NCBI GenBank assembly: GCA_905221605.1
Contig: CAJNDS010000757.1
Location: 594,887 to 658,886 of the forward strand
DNA: 64,000 nucleotides
DNA from: Symbiodinium natans
Lineage: Eukaryota; Sar; Dinophyceae; Suessiales; Symbiodiniaceae
Reading direction: 5' to 3'
Below are positions 1 through 9,907 of this stretch, one piece after another. The notes under the pieces are model-generated. The model did no database searches, was not told where the DNA came from, and saw nothing but the letters and a program-made list of their open reading frames with translations. Every line of letters begins with the position of its first letter. The first letter of the stretch is position 1. The position numbers and the translations under genes were made by a program.

Positions 1-190
1 AGTAAGTAAAGCCCAGACTGTCTTCAAGGCTTGCAGATGTGTGCGTTGAGGTTTAGGCTTATAAAGCCTCTTGACATCGAAAAGCAACCCTCAAATATTG
101 GGCATATGCGTCTGTTTTAGATAGCGGGTTACTTCCTAAACCCTAAACCCTAAATCCTAACAAAGCATGATATAGGGGTGTGCATGACAG

Positions 191-247
191 GCAGACGTGC
201 TTTGGTCCCTGGTGGACAGCCAGACGGTGCCAGAAGAGGCGCCTTTG
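191..247 (+). CDS. candidate exon
   Basis: Island after a C-rich repeat. It opens after ATGACAG|G and closes at TTG|GTGTTT. The 19 codons read ADVLWSLVDSQTVPEEAPL in one clean frame. No domain is recognisable. Flanks are CCCTAAA-like on the left and TTTAGGG-like on the right. The frame is inferred. Confidence 0.42.
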
Positions 248-429
248 GTGTTTGTTTACGGCTTCGGGTTCAGGGTTTAGGGGCTAGGATTTAGGGCAGA
301 AGTTAAACTCTGAACCCTAAACTCTTTCAAAAACCTGCTAAGAACAGTAGCTTTAGGACTTGGCGTGTCATTATTTCATAATTTCGGGTTTCGGGTTTAG
401 GGTTACTGCTGAATTCGGGGTTTTAGGGG

Positions 430-560
430 CCTTTGCCCAAATCCGGCCAAACGGCCCCCTCCTCCTGGCCCATGTCGCTCAGGGTTTGGTCTGGGGCTCA
501 GAACTGAGGACCAGGTCCTACGGTTTCACGGTACAAGCGCATGAAGTCATGCATCTTTAA
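430..560 (+). CDS. weak coding island
   Basis: A repeat-free stretch stays open on the plus strand to a TAA at 558-560 (for example GPLLLAHVAQGLVWGSELRT). No good splice acceptor is visible and the flanks are TTTAGGG left, CCCTAAA right. It could be an exon or intron filler. Confidence 0.22.
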
Positions 561-905
561 TAGTCTGGGGAACATCATTAAACCCTAAACCCCTAAACCC
601 TCAGCCCTAAGCGCCTAAACCCCTTAACCCCTAAAGCCCTAAACCCCTAAACCCTACACCCCTAAACCCCTAAACCCTATTTGTTTCACATGAGGCCAAG
701 CCGAAGAGCCTTTTTTTGGGTGCCGGCGGAAGATGAAGAAGCCCGCGGAGCCACTCTGTGCCGCTCCGTGCAGAATCGACCGTTAGCTTTAATCTCGGAT
801 TAGCTCAAGGAGCCCCCCCCGCCCCCTCCCCAAAGCCCATAAACCCTAAGCCCTAAACCCTAAGCCCTAAGCCCTAAGTCCTAAACTCTAAACCCTAAAC
901 CCTGA
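552..905. repeat. degenerate CCCTAAA repeat field with a small island
   Basis: Two blocks of C-rich telomere-like repeat (about 579-680 and 838-903), with 7- and 8-base units such as CCCTAAA and CCCCTAAA. They surround the small island at 720-766. Confidence 0.8.
720..766 (+). CDS. candidate exon
   Basis: A short acidic frame, VPAEDEEARGATLCRS, closes at TCC|GTGCAG. The acceptor is unclear. It is offered only because the composition contrasts with the repeats on both sides. Confidence 0.28.
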
Positions 906-934
906 CAAAAAACAAAAACACCAGCACACGCCAG

Positions 935-996
935 GGCTTCGCAGTGCTCGGCAGCCCCCTGGACTCCGCCGCGGACGCAGCCGACCTTAAGGCCAA
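935..996 (+). CDS. candidate exon with donor inside the repeat
   Basis: The acceptor is CACGCCAG|G. The frame GFAVLGSPLDSAADAADLKA is open over 62 bases. The donor is AA|GTTTAGGG, the first bases of the following array. This is the first of about twelve islands ending in this way. Confidence 0.5.
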
Positions 997-1545
997 GTTT
1001 AGGGTTGAGGGGTTTGGGGTTTAGGGTTGAGGGTTTAGGGTTTAGGGTTTAGGGTTTGGGGGGTTTAGGGTTGAGGGGTTTCGGGTTCCGGGTTTAGGGT
1101 TGAGGGGTTTTTAGTGTTTTCAGGGTTGAGGGCAGGGTTGAGGGGTTTAGGGTTTTTAGGGTCTTTAGGGTTGAAGGTTTAGGGTTTGGGGTTTGGGGTT
1201 TAGGGTGTAGGGTTTAGGGGTTTAGGGTTTTTAGGGTTAGGGTTTGGGGTTTAGGGGTTTAGGGCTTTTAGGGGTTTTGGGGTTTTTAGGGTTGAGGGTT
1301 TGGGGTTTAGGGTTGAGGGGTTTAGGGTTTTGAGGGTTTTTAGGGTTAAAGGTTTAGGGTTTAGGGTTTGGAGTTAGGGTTTGGGGTTGAGGGTTTAGGG
1401 TTGAGCGTGGGTTTAGGGTTATACGCCAAGAGGGCGGTTTAGGGTTTTCATGTGGGGCTTCAGGGTCTGGGGTTTATGCCGGATCAAGTTTAGGGTTTTC
1501 CCAGGGTTTAGGGGTTTATATACGGGTTAGGGTTGAGGGTTTGGC
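997..1545 (+). repeat. long degenerate TTTAGGG array
   Basis: About 550 bases of G-rich repeat with many variants (TTTGGGG, TTGAGGG, TTTTAGGG). If the exon calls around it are right, this is the body of one intron. Confidence 0.85.
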
Positions 1546-1632
1546 TTTTTTTGCCTTATTTTATTAGAGTTTGAGGGTTGTGGTTTAGGACTTCGGGATT
1601 GGGGTCCGGGGTTCAGGTTTTTTGTCACTGAC

Positions 1633-1791
1633 ATGGACCGGGCTCTCGGGGCTTCTGAGCTTGAAGACCGTCGCTCAATCACCGTTCCGAGTTTGCGAGA
1701 GCAAGCAGCGTTGCCAGCTTCTGTTGAACAATCTGCCGGACAAAGCCCGGAATCCGCGGATCAGCGTGCAGCGCATAAACAGAGATGCTGA
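1633..1791 (+). CDS. candidate exon or small ORF
   Basis: An ATG at 1633 opens 52 codons to a TGA. The composition is protein-like (MDRALGASELEDRRSITVPS, then Gln/Ser/Ala-rich). An overlapping frame from 1622 is also open for 76 codons, so the frame is uncertain. TTTAGGG repeats flank both sides. Confidence 0.35.
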   Translation: MDRALGASELEDRRSITVPSLREQAALPASVEQSAGQSPESADQRAAHKQRC

Positions 1792-1921
1792 GGGAGTTTG
1801 GGGATGTTTGGGGTTTAAGGTTTGGGGCTGTGAGTTTAGGGTTTTGGGTTGAGGTTTAGGCTTGAGGGTTCAATGTTTCAGTGCTGAAATGTTAGGGTTT
1901 AGGGCTTCTTTATTAGTGTAG

Positions 1922-1977
1922 CCGTTCCCCGCATCGGGGGCCGGGTTAAAGCTGTGAGTTTGCTATCGCTCCCGATG
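1922..1977 (+). CDS. candidate exon
   Basis: The acceptor is AGTGTAG|CC and the donor is the strong ATG|GTAAGG. The 56 bases are two phase bases plus 18 codons (VPRIGGRVKAVSLLSLPM). It is bounded by sensible splice sites at both ends. Confidence 0.45.
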
Positions 1978-2087
1978 GTAAGGAAGGTTAGTTCCAGGCT
2001 TTCAAGAAGCCCAAGCGGGTCAGGGGGAGTCTCAGGGTGGTCCGAGGGTTTAGGTTTTAGGGTTTAGGGTTTAGGGTTTAGTACCAG

Positions 2088-2216
2088 GTTTCCCAACAAA
2101 GGGTCTCAGGAAGGAGGGTTTCAGGAAGGTCCCAGTGAGGTTTTGGGGCCCCAGCTCAAGAAGAGAGCACCTAGGGCTGAGCTGCCATATGCTCCAGGGG
2201 CCAGTTCCAACCTCCA
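2088..2216 (+). CDS. candidate exon, donor at repeat start
   Basis: The acceptor is GTACCAG|G and the donor is CTCCA|GTTTAGGG. One frame is open throughout: Gln/Glu/Gly-rich, then a basic patch LKKRAPRAELPYAPGASS. TTTAGGG repeats lie on both sides. No family is recognised. Confidence 0.5.
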
Positions 2217-2235
2217 GTTTAGGGTTGAAGGCGTA

Positions 2236-2350
2236 GGCTTTAGGGTTAGGGTTCAGGGCTTAAGGTTTAGGGTTTAGGGCTTAGGGTTTAGCTCCTGGTT
2301 AGGGTTAGGGTTCAGGGCTTAAGGTTTAGGGTTTAGGGCTTAGGGTTGTA
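2236..2350 (+). repeat. TTTAGGG repeats with a 40-bp direct duplication
   Basis: A mixed TTAGGG/TTTAGGG string around 2240-2282 recurs almost exactly at 2302-2343. This indicates a local segmental duplication inside the array rather than unit-by-unit growth. Confidence 0.7.
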
Positions 2351-2499
2351 GGGTTTTGGATTTGCGGGATCTCGAACCATACAGGCTGGTCCACGCCAAT
2401 AGTCGCATCCTCGCTAAATCTGAACCTAAACGCTATCAACCCGGAGCCCCATATACATTCCTCTAAACCGTTGAGAACCCGTAAACGCAAAATCTAAAC

Positions 2500-2640
2500 C
2501 GTAAATATATATATATATACATACATATATTTATTTATTTATTTGTTTATTTATTTATTTATTTATTTGTTTATTTATTGATATTTATATTTATATTTAC
2601 ATTTATATTTATATTCAATTAATTATTTGTGCATTCATAT
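2500..2640. repeat. AT-rich ATTT/TATA microsatellite
   Basis: A (TA)n run is followed by ATTT and ATATTT tetra- and hexanucleotide runs. It is strongly AT-rich within a GC-rich window. I see no gene between 2360 and 2770. Confidence 0.85.
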
Positions 2641-2770
2641 ATACATAGCCTATACCCAATAGAAACCCCAAGCCCTCGATCCAACTCCGCTGCGGCCTTG
2701 ACGCCAGGCACTAGCTCTCAGCCCATCCCAGGCCGGGGCGAAGGGAAATGGATGTTCGCCTGAGATACCA

Positions 2771-3290
2771 GCCCTCAAGGTTAGAAATTAGGGTTCAGGG
2801 TTTAGGGTTGGGGTTTAGGGTTTTGAGGGTTTAGGGCTTGGGGCTTAGGGTTTAGGGTTTAGGGTTTGGGGTACAGTGAACTAGACGCCCTGTAGCTAAA
2901 CCCTACCGAAGCGCTTCTACATCCCCACAGCGCTCCGTTGAGGCCCCGGGCCGTTGGGCTTAAGGGTTTTAGGGTTTAGGGTTTAGGGTCTAGGGTTTAG
3001 GGTGTAGGGTTTAGGGCTAAACCCGAAACCCCAAAACGCCCAAAAGCCCCTAAACCCTAACCCGTGTGTTGTACCTGAGCTCCCTTGATGGCAACCCTGG
3101 GGTCTCGGGCCTTGAACAAAAAACCGAGACCTTATAGGGTTTAGGGTTTAAGGTTTCGGGGTGGGTTTAGGAAAGGTTTCGGGTTTAGGGTTGAGGGTTT
3201 AGGGTTTAGGGTTTGGAGTTTGGTGTTTTGGGTTCAGGGTTCAGGGTTTAGGGTTCAGGGTTTAGGGTTTTCATTAGCCCTAAGCCTAGA
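2771..3290 (+). repeat. interrupted TTTAGGG arrays
   Basis: Four blocks of G-rich repeat are separated by short non-repeat pieces. There is one C-rich inversion at 3019-3062. No convincing exon is seen. Confidence 0.75.
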
Positions 3291-3462
3291 AGGGGCGCTC
3301 AAGCTCGCAGGGCAGAGGCAACGCGGTCACTGCGGAGGCGAGGGGGGGGATGCCTACAAACTGCTAAACCTTTCAAACTAGGACCCGACCCTTGTTCCCT
3401 TGTTTTTAGGGTTTACAGTTTAGGGTTTAGGGTTTAGGGTGAAGGGTTTAGGATTTGGGGCG

Positions 3463-3573
3463 ACTAGGACCCAGAGTACGTCTTTATCCCCTTTGTTCGG
3501 GGCTTAGGTTCCCTTATAAGCCCCTTCAGCAAGAAGGGTACCATTGTCATTCCGAAGTTACTCCTGGGTCTAG
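3463..3573. mobile_element. family D short inverted-end element
   Basis: Starts near CTAGGACCCAGAGTA and ends at TACTCCTGGGTCTAG. It carries an internal GGTTCCCTTATAA-type box. Related copies lie at 15796-15905, 22102-22204 and 46531-46639. The inverted ends and recurrence suggest a small non-autonomous transposon or foldback element. No protein is encoded. Confidence 0.5.
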
Positions 3574-3627
3574 AAAAACTCAAACCAGAAACCCTGAACC
3601 ATGAACCCGAAATCCCACCCCTGAGCC

Positions 3628-3722
3628 GTAAACCCTAAACCCTAAACCCTAAACCCTAAACCCTAAACCCTAAACCCTAAACCCTAAACCCTAAACCCTA
3701 AACCCTAAACCCTAAACCCTAA
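3628..3722 (-). repeat. perfect CCCTAAA array
   Basis: About 13 uninterrupted CCCTAAA units, one of the purest arrays in the window. It is interstitial, since unique sequence follows on both sides. Confidence 0.95.
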
Positions 3723-3803
3723 GCCGAAGTCACAGAGCGAACGCAAACACGAAGCTTTGACGCCTCAGGCAAATGTGTCCGACTCTGTCGGCTGTCGGTA
3801 CTA

Positions 3804-4061
3804 TTGGCAGCACCCCTTAGAATCCGAAGCTCCAGACGCCCCAAAACCCTGCGACGTCATGAACCCACCCTTACCCCCTTGCAACCCCAATCGCTTGAGT
3901 CTTGCAACACCCTGAACTCCTTAAACGTCTTCGATCTTGGGTCACCCCCCCCCCCCCCCCCCATCGCCAGTTCTTTCGCCCAGAAACAAGCTCCCCCTAA
4001 ACAACAACAAGCAGCTCATCGTGGGAGTGTGTGGCGTAATCTGAGCCCGTGCAAACCCTGA
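3804..4061 (+). CDS. open frame with poly-Pro run
   Basis: This 85-codon frame is repeat-free apart from a C15 run giving polyproline. It is Arg/Ser-rich at the start (APLRIRSSRRPKTLRRHEP) and Gln-rich later. There is an AG acceptor (TTGGCAG) just upstream. It may be an exon; no family is recognised. Confidence 0.33.
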   Translation: MAAPLRIRSSRRPKTLRRHEPTLTPLQPQSLESCNTLNSLNVFDLGSPPPPPPIASSFAQKQAPPKQQQAAHRGSVWRNLSPCKP

Positions 4062-4632
4062 ATCCCAAACCCTGAACCCTGAAACTCGTGTATTTAGGGA
4101 TACCTACTTGGAATAATTATTAGTTTTTGTTTCAGTATACTGTGTTTCAGGGTTTCGGGGTGTGTTGGTCTCGCAGGGCGCAGCGGCACCAGACGTTACT
4201 ACGCAGGCCATCACTGAATGAGCGAGCGTCTCAACCCTAAGCCTTAACCCTAAACCCTATATACCCTAAACCGATTTGGGGTGTAGGCTTTGGGCTAGGG
4301 TTGGGGACGTGGCGTGTTGTTTTGCACGAGTCTTAAAGGCACAGCTGAAAGACGTTGAGACCCCACACGCCCGGCAAGCCCTGTACACTCTCATTATCTA
4401 GTTCGTCTTCAGTACGTTTAGGGCTTCGGGCTTAGGGCTTAATTTGGGCTTGGGGCTTAGGACTTCGGAAAATTCAGGGCGTTTGGGGCTTTAAGGTTTC
4501 AGGATGTACGGTTTTTTTTCTTGGGCTTAGGATTTCAGGGTTTTAGGGTTTTTGAGTCTAGCTTGGGTTCGAGGTCACTTAGCGCAAAAATCATGGTAAG
4601 GACCCGCGTCATCGATCCAAGTAGCAACTTCA

Positions 4633-4836
4633 ATATGGGGGTGTCCGAAATCAGGGGTGCCTTATCTTTGTGGGCCTTTACTGTAACTTTAGATCCTTAG
4701 CCTTTTTGGGTTTATTGGGTTTCTTAATAAGGCAGCTAAAAGTTTGATTTTTTACTACCCTCCTAAGTGCGGCCAAGTTTTTGGGGTCCTTACTATAGGG
4801 GAATCCTACTATTTGGGGTCTATACTAGGGGCTAAA
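4633..4836. mobile_element. family C element, long degenerate copy
   Basis: Starts GGGGGTGTCCGAAATCAGGGG. It contains a box like GGGAATCCTACTATTTGGGG near 4798-4818. The same boxes recur at about 8883, 19684, 20812, 40217, 50053 and 61297. It is non-coding, with partly complementary ends. Confidence 0.45.
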
Positions 4837-4902
4837 CCCTAAACCCTAAACCCTAAACCCTAGACCCTAAACCTTATTTTCGTAAGCTCCCATATCACAA
4901 GA

Positions 4903-5097
4903 ATGTCTCGGCCTGGGAGCCGTCTTGGAAGCTCTTCGTCCCTCCCAGCCCGTTCACGACCCTTTTTTGTGAAGTATGCCTCCACACAGAGTTGCTCCTG
5001 TGCCCTGGACCCTAACCCCCTGAACCCCTCCTCACCGAGCCCTTGCCGTCGAAGCCAAAAACATTTCAACCGCCGAGAAACCCGAATTGCATCTTAG
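4903..5097 (+). CDS. open frame, Ser/Arg/Pro-rich
   Basis: An ATG starts 64 codons beginning MSRPGSRLGSSSSLPARSRP. The reverse strand is open too. Tentative. Confidence 0.25.
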   Translation: MSRPGSRLGSSSSLPARSRPFFVKYASTQSCSCALDPNPLNPSSPSPCRRSQKHFNRRETRIAS

Positions 5098-5280
5098 ACT
5101 GCTTGAACCCAAGAACCCTAAAGTCCCTAAACCCCCCAAGAGCCCTAGAGCCTTCTTCAAGCACCCGTCAGGCGCTGCAGACCCCTGAGAAGAAGAAGAA
5201 AAGCAAAAGTCGCCAGGCTTCCAGTGGGCGGTCAAGGTTTAGTTTTGCGGCATGTTTATATATATATATACATCATAAAG

Positions 5281-5363
5281 AATAGGGGTACCCTGATATA
5301 TACCCCAAATAGAATAGAATCGCCTAAAAAGGGACCCCAAAAAGGGCACCCCTAATTTTCCTT
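5281..5363. mobile_element. family C element, partial
   Basis: Shares the boxes AGGGGTACC, AATAGAATAGAATC and AAAAAGGG.ACCCC with the fuller copy at 8883-8993. One end is missing. Confidence 0.45.
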
Positions 5364-5575
5364 GAACTGTTACAGTTCAACTCCAGAAGGGAAACGTGCC
5401 CTAACCTAAGGCCTAAAAACCATATAAACCATAATTAGACCCTATAAACCTTGTAAACCCCAAAAAAACCCAAACCCCATATCCTAATGCCCACAGACCA
5501 TCCACCCGAAACCCTACAAGCCCTCCACCGACCCCACGTCGCTTTCTAAACCCTAAAAAACACAATAAACAAACC

Positions 5576-5700
5576 CCAGACCCCAAACCCCAAACCCCAA
5601 ACCCCAAACCCCAAACCCCAAACCCCAAACCCCAAACCCCAACCCTAAACCCTAAACCCTAAGCCCTAAGCCCCAAGCCCCAAGCCCTAAGCCCTACACC
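5576..5700 (-). repeat. CCCCAAA variant array merging into CCCTAAA
   Basis: About eight CCCCAAA units run directly into CCCTAAA and then CCCTAAG units. The variant has been homogenised locally. Confidence 0.85.
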
Positions 5701-5796
5701 CCGCGCAGGGAAGCAAATCTAGAGGAGGGACGCCGCCCCATCCGCAGCAAGGCCCTGGCTTGCAGGGTTTAGGGTTTCGGGTTTAGGGTTTAGGGT

Positions 5797-5945
5797 TTAT
5801 CACGGGAGTTTTCCTTGGACCCCTAAGGTTGTATCTTCGGGTTGGGGGACCCTTTTAAAGATCCTCTAGAAAAATAGAAGGGCCACGTTAGGGGCACATA
5901 AAAGGAACCCCTTAGAGGTACATCCTTAGGGGGTCCAAGTTTGAC
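5797..5945. mobile_element. family E element, copy 1
   Basis: Contains TTGGACCCCTAAGG, TTAAAGATCCTCTAGA and an inverted end near GGGGGTCCAAG. A second copy at 8514-8645 follows it box for box with about 80 percent identity by eye. TTTAGGG arrays flank it. Confidence 0.5.
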
Positions 5946-5979
5946 TCAAGGGGTTGGCCCAGAGTCTGTTCTTCATGCA

Positions 5980-6130
5980 TTGGGGTTTAGGGTTTAGGGT
6001 TTAGGGTTAGGCTTTAGGGTTTAGGGTTTCGGGTTTAGGGTTTAGGGTTTAGGGTTCAGGGTTTGGGTTTTAGGGTTTAGAGTTCAGGGACTCCCTTGAG
6101 TTTAAGGTTTAGGGTGTAAGGTTTAGACTG
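5980..6130 (+). repeat. TTTAGGG array
   Basis: G-rich repeats with variants. The next 500 bases (6130-6600) hold frames open on both strands but no clear splice-bounded exon. Confidence 0.8.
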
Positions 6131-6670
6131 GGAGCTATGACTCATTTTTCCTAGCTGCGTTGGGGTTTGGGGTATAGGGCTTGCTGACAGGTTCTGGGCT
6201 TTACAGGGAGGGGTCTCATCGTTCAAGTTTTTTTAAGTGGGGTCCTCCAATCTAAATTTAACGGCTCAAGCCGCCGACCCCGCAGGAGAACAGGTGTAGG
6301 GTTTGGGCGTTTGCGACTTTCTGCCCCAGCGTGCCCACCCAGGCCCCATGGTCCGAGAAGTCACACGGTGCAGGTTGCGGGCTCCTCCACGGAAAAGTTG
6401 TGCACCGACCCCCCCAAACCCATCCAACACGCTGCCAGGGTCGGCGAACCCTGAACCCTGAACCCCAAAGTTTTAAGTTTTGTGGACGGTTTGGACCGTC
6501 AACGCATGTACGTTCCACTTGCGTCCGAAGTTGGGTGGTGGAGCAAAGCGCCCACTGCGAACAACGACACAGTGGAAATGAAGATGGCTTAGGGTTTAGG
6601 GTTTAGGGTTTAGGGTTGAGGGTGCAAACCGACACTCGGGCGAGGTTGATGTTTGATCGCTTCCCTGCAG

Positions 6671-6758
6671 GGAATTGTCTGAGTTCTTGAAGGAGGAAGA
6701 CACAATCCGATGTCCAAATTCGCTGAGACTCAAATCGGATGTTAAAACCCAAGTGGAG
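6671..6758 (+). CDS. candidate exon
   Basis: The acceptor is TTCCCTGCAG|G, with a good pyrimidine tract. The donor is GAG|GTTGAT. The 29 codons include ELSEFLKEEDTIRCPNSLRL. It ends in phase 0, matching the next exon at 6854. Confidence 0.5.
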
Positions 6759-6853
6759 GTTGATCTTCATTACCCTAAACCCTAAACCCTAAACCCTAAA
6801 CCCTAAACCCTAAACCCTAAACCCTAAACCCTAAACCCTAAACTCTTCTGGAG
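6759..6853 (-). repeat. 95-bp intron made of a CCCTAAA array
   Basis: Between the exons at 6671-6758 and 6854-6928, about 70 of 95 bases are perfect CCCTAAA units. Only GTTGATCTTCATTA and ACTCTTCTGGAG are left at the ends. It is a compact example of an intron that is almost pure telomere-like repeat. Confidence 0.55.
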
Positions 6854-6928
6854 GGGATCTTCGATATCATACTTGCATATAGCTTAGGATGCCACAAAGG
6901 GCCCTTCAACCTCAAGCCTTGCGCTCGT
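6854..6928 (+). CDS. candidate exon
   Basis: 25 codons in phase 0 run from TGGAG|G to CGT|GTGCGC: hydrophobic GIFDIILAYSLGCHKGPF, then basic and Cys-containing. It links in phase to 7023. Confidence 0.45.
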
Positions 6929-7022
6929 GTGCGCCCACCTTGTGGGACTATGAGTGTAGGGCTTCGGGTTTATGGTTTAGGGTTTAGGGTTTAGGGTTTA
7001 GTGTTTCGGGCCTGGTGCGCAG

Positions 7023-7133
7023 GGTATCTGTCGTAACTGCGGCAAGGACGTGGCAACAGTTCAAAGACCCATCGCTATGTTCAGTGCCTTGAGCTTCGAC
7101 TCAAGAATTCCGAGACCATGGCGAATATCCCCT
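7023..7133 (+). CDS. candidate exon with CxxC
   Basis: After GTGCGCAG|G the frame reads GICRNCGKDVATVQRPIAMF and continues to about 7133. The CRNCGK pair could be half of a zinc-binding knuckle, but the second half is not seen. Phase 0 agrees with the exon ending at 6928. Confidence 0.42.
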
Positions 7134-7508
7134 GTCTATCCCTTCTCCTGGGATTGGTCTATGTTTTTGGTCAGGCTTCCTTATAAACCCCATGAAAGCC
7201 CAAAATGGTGCACTGTTTGCTAGGGTACTGGGAAACCCAGTGTCGGTTTTAGTCTCGGGGTTCAGTGGTGGCTTGATAGGGTTCGATTGTTCTGGGATGT
7301 TGCATGCGGATTCTGAAGAACCTTGTCCGTTGCCCCGCCAAACGCATCCACGAACGCATGTAGAGCTCTTTAGTGCCCTAACCTGCCCGAAGCACAAGCC
7401 CGCAGGCCTCCTAAATCCTGCCCAAAATGTCAGTACATAACTGGAGGGGTATAGGGTTTAGGGTTTGGAGGGTTCAGGGTAGCACCCTAACCCTAAACCC
7501 TAAGTCAG
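7134..7508 (+). other. repeat-poor stretch, coding status unclear
   Basis: A plus frame is open from about 7192 to 7440, with an opposing minus frame. No clean splice pair is seen. A short mixed TTTAGGG/CCCTAAA hairpin lies at 7450-7503. Confidence 0.3.
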
Positions 7509-7615
7509 GGAGCCAAGTAGACTCGGACTCGGACATTGAAGTTGTCCGTGCGCCTGCAGGACAGCTAGATCTTCCTGCGTCGCCTGAGTCCCGCGCCAAG
7601 CTGACTGATCTCGGG
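7509..7615 (+). CDS. acidic exon with SIM-like motif
   Basis: The acceptor is AAGTCAG|G and the donor is GGG|GTTTAGGG. 35 codons begin SQVDSDSDIEVVRAPAGQLD. The acidic/Ser block next to IEVV resembles a SUMO-interacting motif. That is a short-motif inference only. Confidence 0.5.
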
Positions 7616-7735
7616 GTTTAGGGTTTAGGGTTTAGGGTTTAGGGTTTAGGGGTTGATATGGTTCAGGATTTTCTGATCCAGGGGTTTGGGGTTTAGGGTT
7701 TAGGGTTTAGAGTTTAGGGTAGGGTTTGTGTGGTT
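7616..7735 (+). repeat. TTTAGGG array
   Basis: Starts with the GT that closes the exon at 7615. A G17 homopolymer lies further on, at about 7865-7882. Confidence 0.85.
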
Positions 7736-8241
7736 GAGGGTTTTGGCTGGCGAAGCCTCCAATTTGGGCTCACAGGGCAAAATTAGACCCCCGTTTGCGG
7801 TCCCAATTTTAAACAGACCCCTATATGCAGGTGCCCAAAACTCTGTGCTCAAGAGCACATTGGGGCGGGGGGGGGGGGGGGGACGGCTCTAAACCCGAAA
7901 GCCCCAAACATACGGGTAAACCCTCCTCCCTAAACATGGGGTGCCATGGGCACGTAAAACGACCAGGGCATTTGGGCGTAGGCCTGGAGGTTGTCGCCAA
8001 CTTCTTGCGACTGAGGCCCTCAATCTGGCGAGCTTGGGGAGTTCAGGATTTGAGCGGTTTAGCCGTTTAGGGTTTGGGATTTGGGCTTTAGGGGGTTCAA
8101 GCTCTTAGGGGGTCTCCTTTTAGGTCGGTCCCGTGGCCCAAGCTAAGAGGGCGCAGCAGCGCGGTTTGAAGAGTACCTCCAGGCTGAGTCTGCATGCTTT
8201 CAGGCCCCCAGCGGTTCCGTGAGAGTTTGGTCACACGGCAG

Positions 8242-8440
8242 GCTGTGAGGAAGCAGCTGCGGGGCTCTGTGGGCGAGAAGCCTCCTCGGAAAGTGTCTGG
8301 GAGAGGCGTGTTCGACGTGCCATCTCCAGCTGGGAGAAACGAGGAGCCGAAGCAGCCAAAGCCCCACCAACAACTCCGACCAACGGAGAAACGGAGACCT
8401 GGCCAGCAGGCAAAGGCCCAGGCTGGCAGAGCCAGGCGAA
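8242..8440 (+). CDS. large candidate exon, frame ambiguous
   Basis: The acceptor is CACGGCAG|G and the donor is GCGAA|GTGG. One frame reads Cys/Glu/Ala-rich, then ESVWERRVRRAISSWEKRGA. A second plus frame (from 8194, basic and Pro-rich) and two minus frames are also open. The island is probably coding; the frame is not settled. Confidence 0.4.
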
Positions 8441-8513
8441 GTGGACAACCCTAAACCCTAAACCCTAAACCCTAAGCCCTAAACCCTAAACCCTAAACCC
8501 ATGTAGTATATAT

Positions 8514-8645
8514 CATGGGATTTTTGCCTTGGACCCCTAAGGTGGTACCCTTGGGCTTGGGGCCCCTTGTTAAAGATCCTCTAGAGGAATATCAGGACCA
8601 TATTAGGAGTACATTCAGGGAACCTCTTAGGGTTACATCCCCCAA
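8514..8645. mobile_element. family E element, copy 2
   Basis: Same order of boxes as 5797-5945: TTGGACCCCTAAGG, GGGGCCCCTTGTTAAAGATC, CTCTAGAG and TTAGGGTTACATCC. CCCTAAA arrays flank it on both sides. Confidence 0.5.
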
Positions 8646-8761
8646 TCCTAAACCCTAAACTTCTAAACCCCAAACCCTAAACCCTGAACCCTATAAACCC
8701 TAAACCCCTAAACCCCGAAACCACGAAACCACGAAACCTCAAACCCTGAGCCCTAAACTCC

Positions 8762-8880
8762 AAGTTTGAATCCAGAGAATCTCGTACACCAGCTCCCAAA
8801 GTCCAGCGGTCCAGCGGAGGCGCAAGGATTCCAAAGCCACCTACCGGGCGGCCCAGGCGCCTTCCACAAAGGGATTTGGG
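8762..8880 (+). CDS. candidate exon, basic Ser/Pro-rich
   Basis: The plus frame KFESRESRTPAPKVQRSSGG continues to the family C element at 8883. The minus strand is open too. No clear acceptor. Confidence 0.3.
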
Positions 8881-8882
8881 CA

Positions 8883-8993
8883 TTTCCCAAAATAGGGTGG
8901 GGGGGACCCCATTTATACCCAAAATAGAATAGAATCCCCTTCAAGGGACCCCCCAAAAAGGGTACCCCTATTTTCGGAAACCCCCATATGTGT
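8883..8993. mobile_element. family C element
   Basis: Contains GGGACCCC, AATAGAATAGAATCCCCTT, AAAAAGGGTACCCC and ATTTTCGGAAACCCCC. It is a near-complete copy in the orientation opposite to those at 4633 and 40217. Confidence 0.55.
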
Positions 8994-9046
8994 CCCCGCC
9001 CTAGGTACGGCAGTTTTGGAGTTCAGCTAGACCCTAAACCCCTGAG

Positions 9047-9097
9047 TCGGATCTTCATCTCCTTCAGTCACTTCAGCTGCACAGCTGGGTGGAGACG
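9047..9097 (+). CDS. candidate exon
   Basis: The acceptor is CCCTGAG|T and the donor is the good ACG|GTGAGA. 17 codons in one frame read SDLHLLQSLQLHSWVET. Confidence 0.45.
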
Positions 9098-9473
9098 GTG
9101 AGAATTCCCAAGCAAGTACCCCTAACCCTGAACCCAAGCATTCCTGTGTGCCTGGGAGATTTAGAGCACCTTATAGGGGGCGCTTGCGTGGTCTGAGGCA
9201 GTACAGTAGTCGTCGTAGTAGCGAAAGGTATCCGTCAATGTGTTTTAGGGGCGAACCCTTAAGCCAACACATTTTTACTAAGCCCTGAACCCCAAACCCT
9301 AAACTCTAAGCTTAGAGGGGTCAGGGTTCGCCAGCGCAGCTGGTGCCCCGGCCAATTTAGGGCTTAGGGTTCGCCAGAGCTTTTGTTTTAGGACTGGCGG
9401 GCCTTGTAGGGTTTTTGAGGTTGGGCTTCAGTTGTGCAGCTTGGGCCGGGGCCAGGCTGCCTAGACGCAAGAC

Positions 9474-9522
9474 CCCAAACCCTAAACCCTAAACCCTAAA
9501 CCCTAAACCCTAAACCCTAAAC
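9474..9522 (-). repeat. CCCTAAA array
   Basis: Six or seven clean units. The bases between 9100 and 9900 hold weak frames (an Arg/Ser-rich one near 9147-9240) but no splice-bounded exon. Confidence 0.85.
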
Positions 9523-9907
9523 CACTCCCGAGCTGGGCCGTTCTTCGTGCTAGGGTTTAGGACTTAGGATTTAGGATTGATGGCCGGCGTGTGCTGGGAC
9601 GTTTCCAGAGTCCCTAAACTCAATGTGACCGAAAACAGTAAATCCCATAGCCTAAACTGTAAACACTGACACTACACCCTGAACCTTTCGTTCACGCCAG
9701 CTGTCTTACACTGCCCGCAAAACTAGGTATGCGTTATTTTGATGCATATTACCTTTGGTGATGTTTGGGAACGATTTTCAGCGGGAATCTTGCCTACCCT
9801 AAAGCCGCACCCCCAGACCCCTGTTTAGGGTTAGGGTGAAGCCATATAAGTCCCAAAACCTCAAGACCCCAACTCTCCAAATCCCGAACCCGTAAACAAA
9901 TGTGTAG

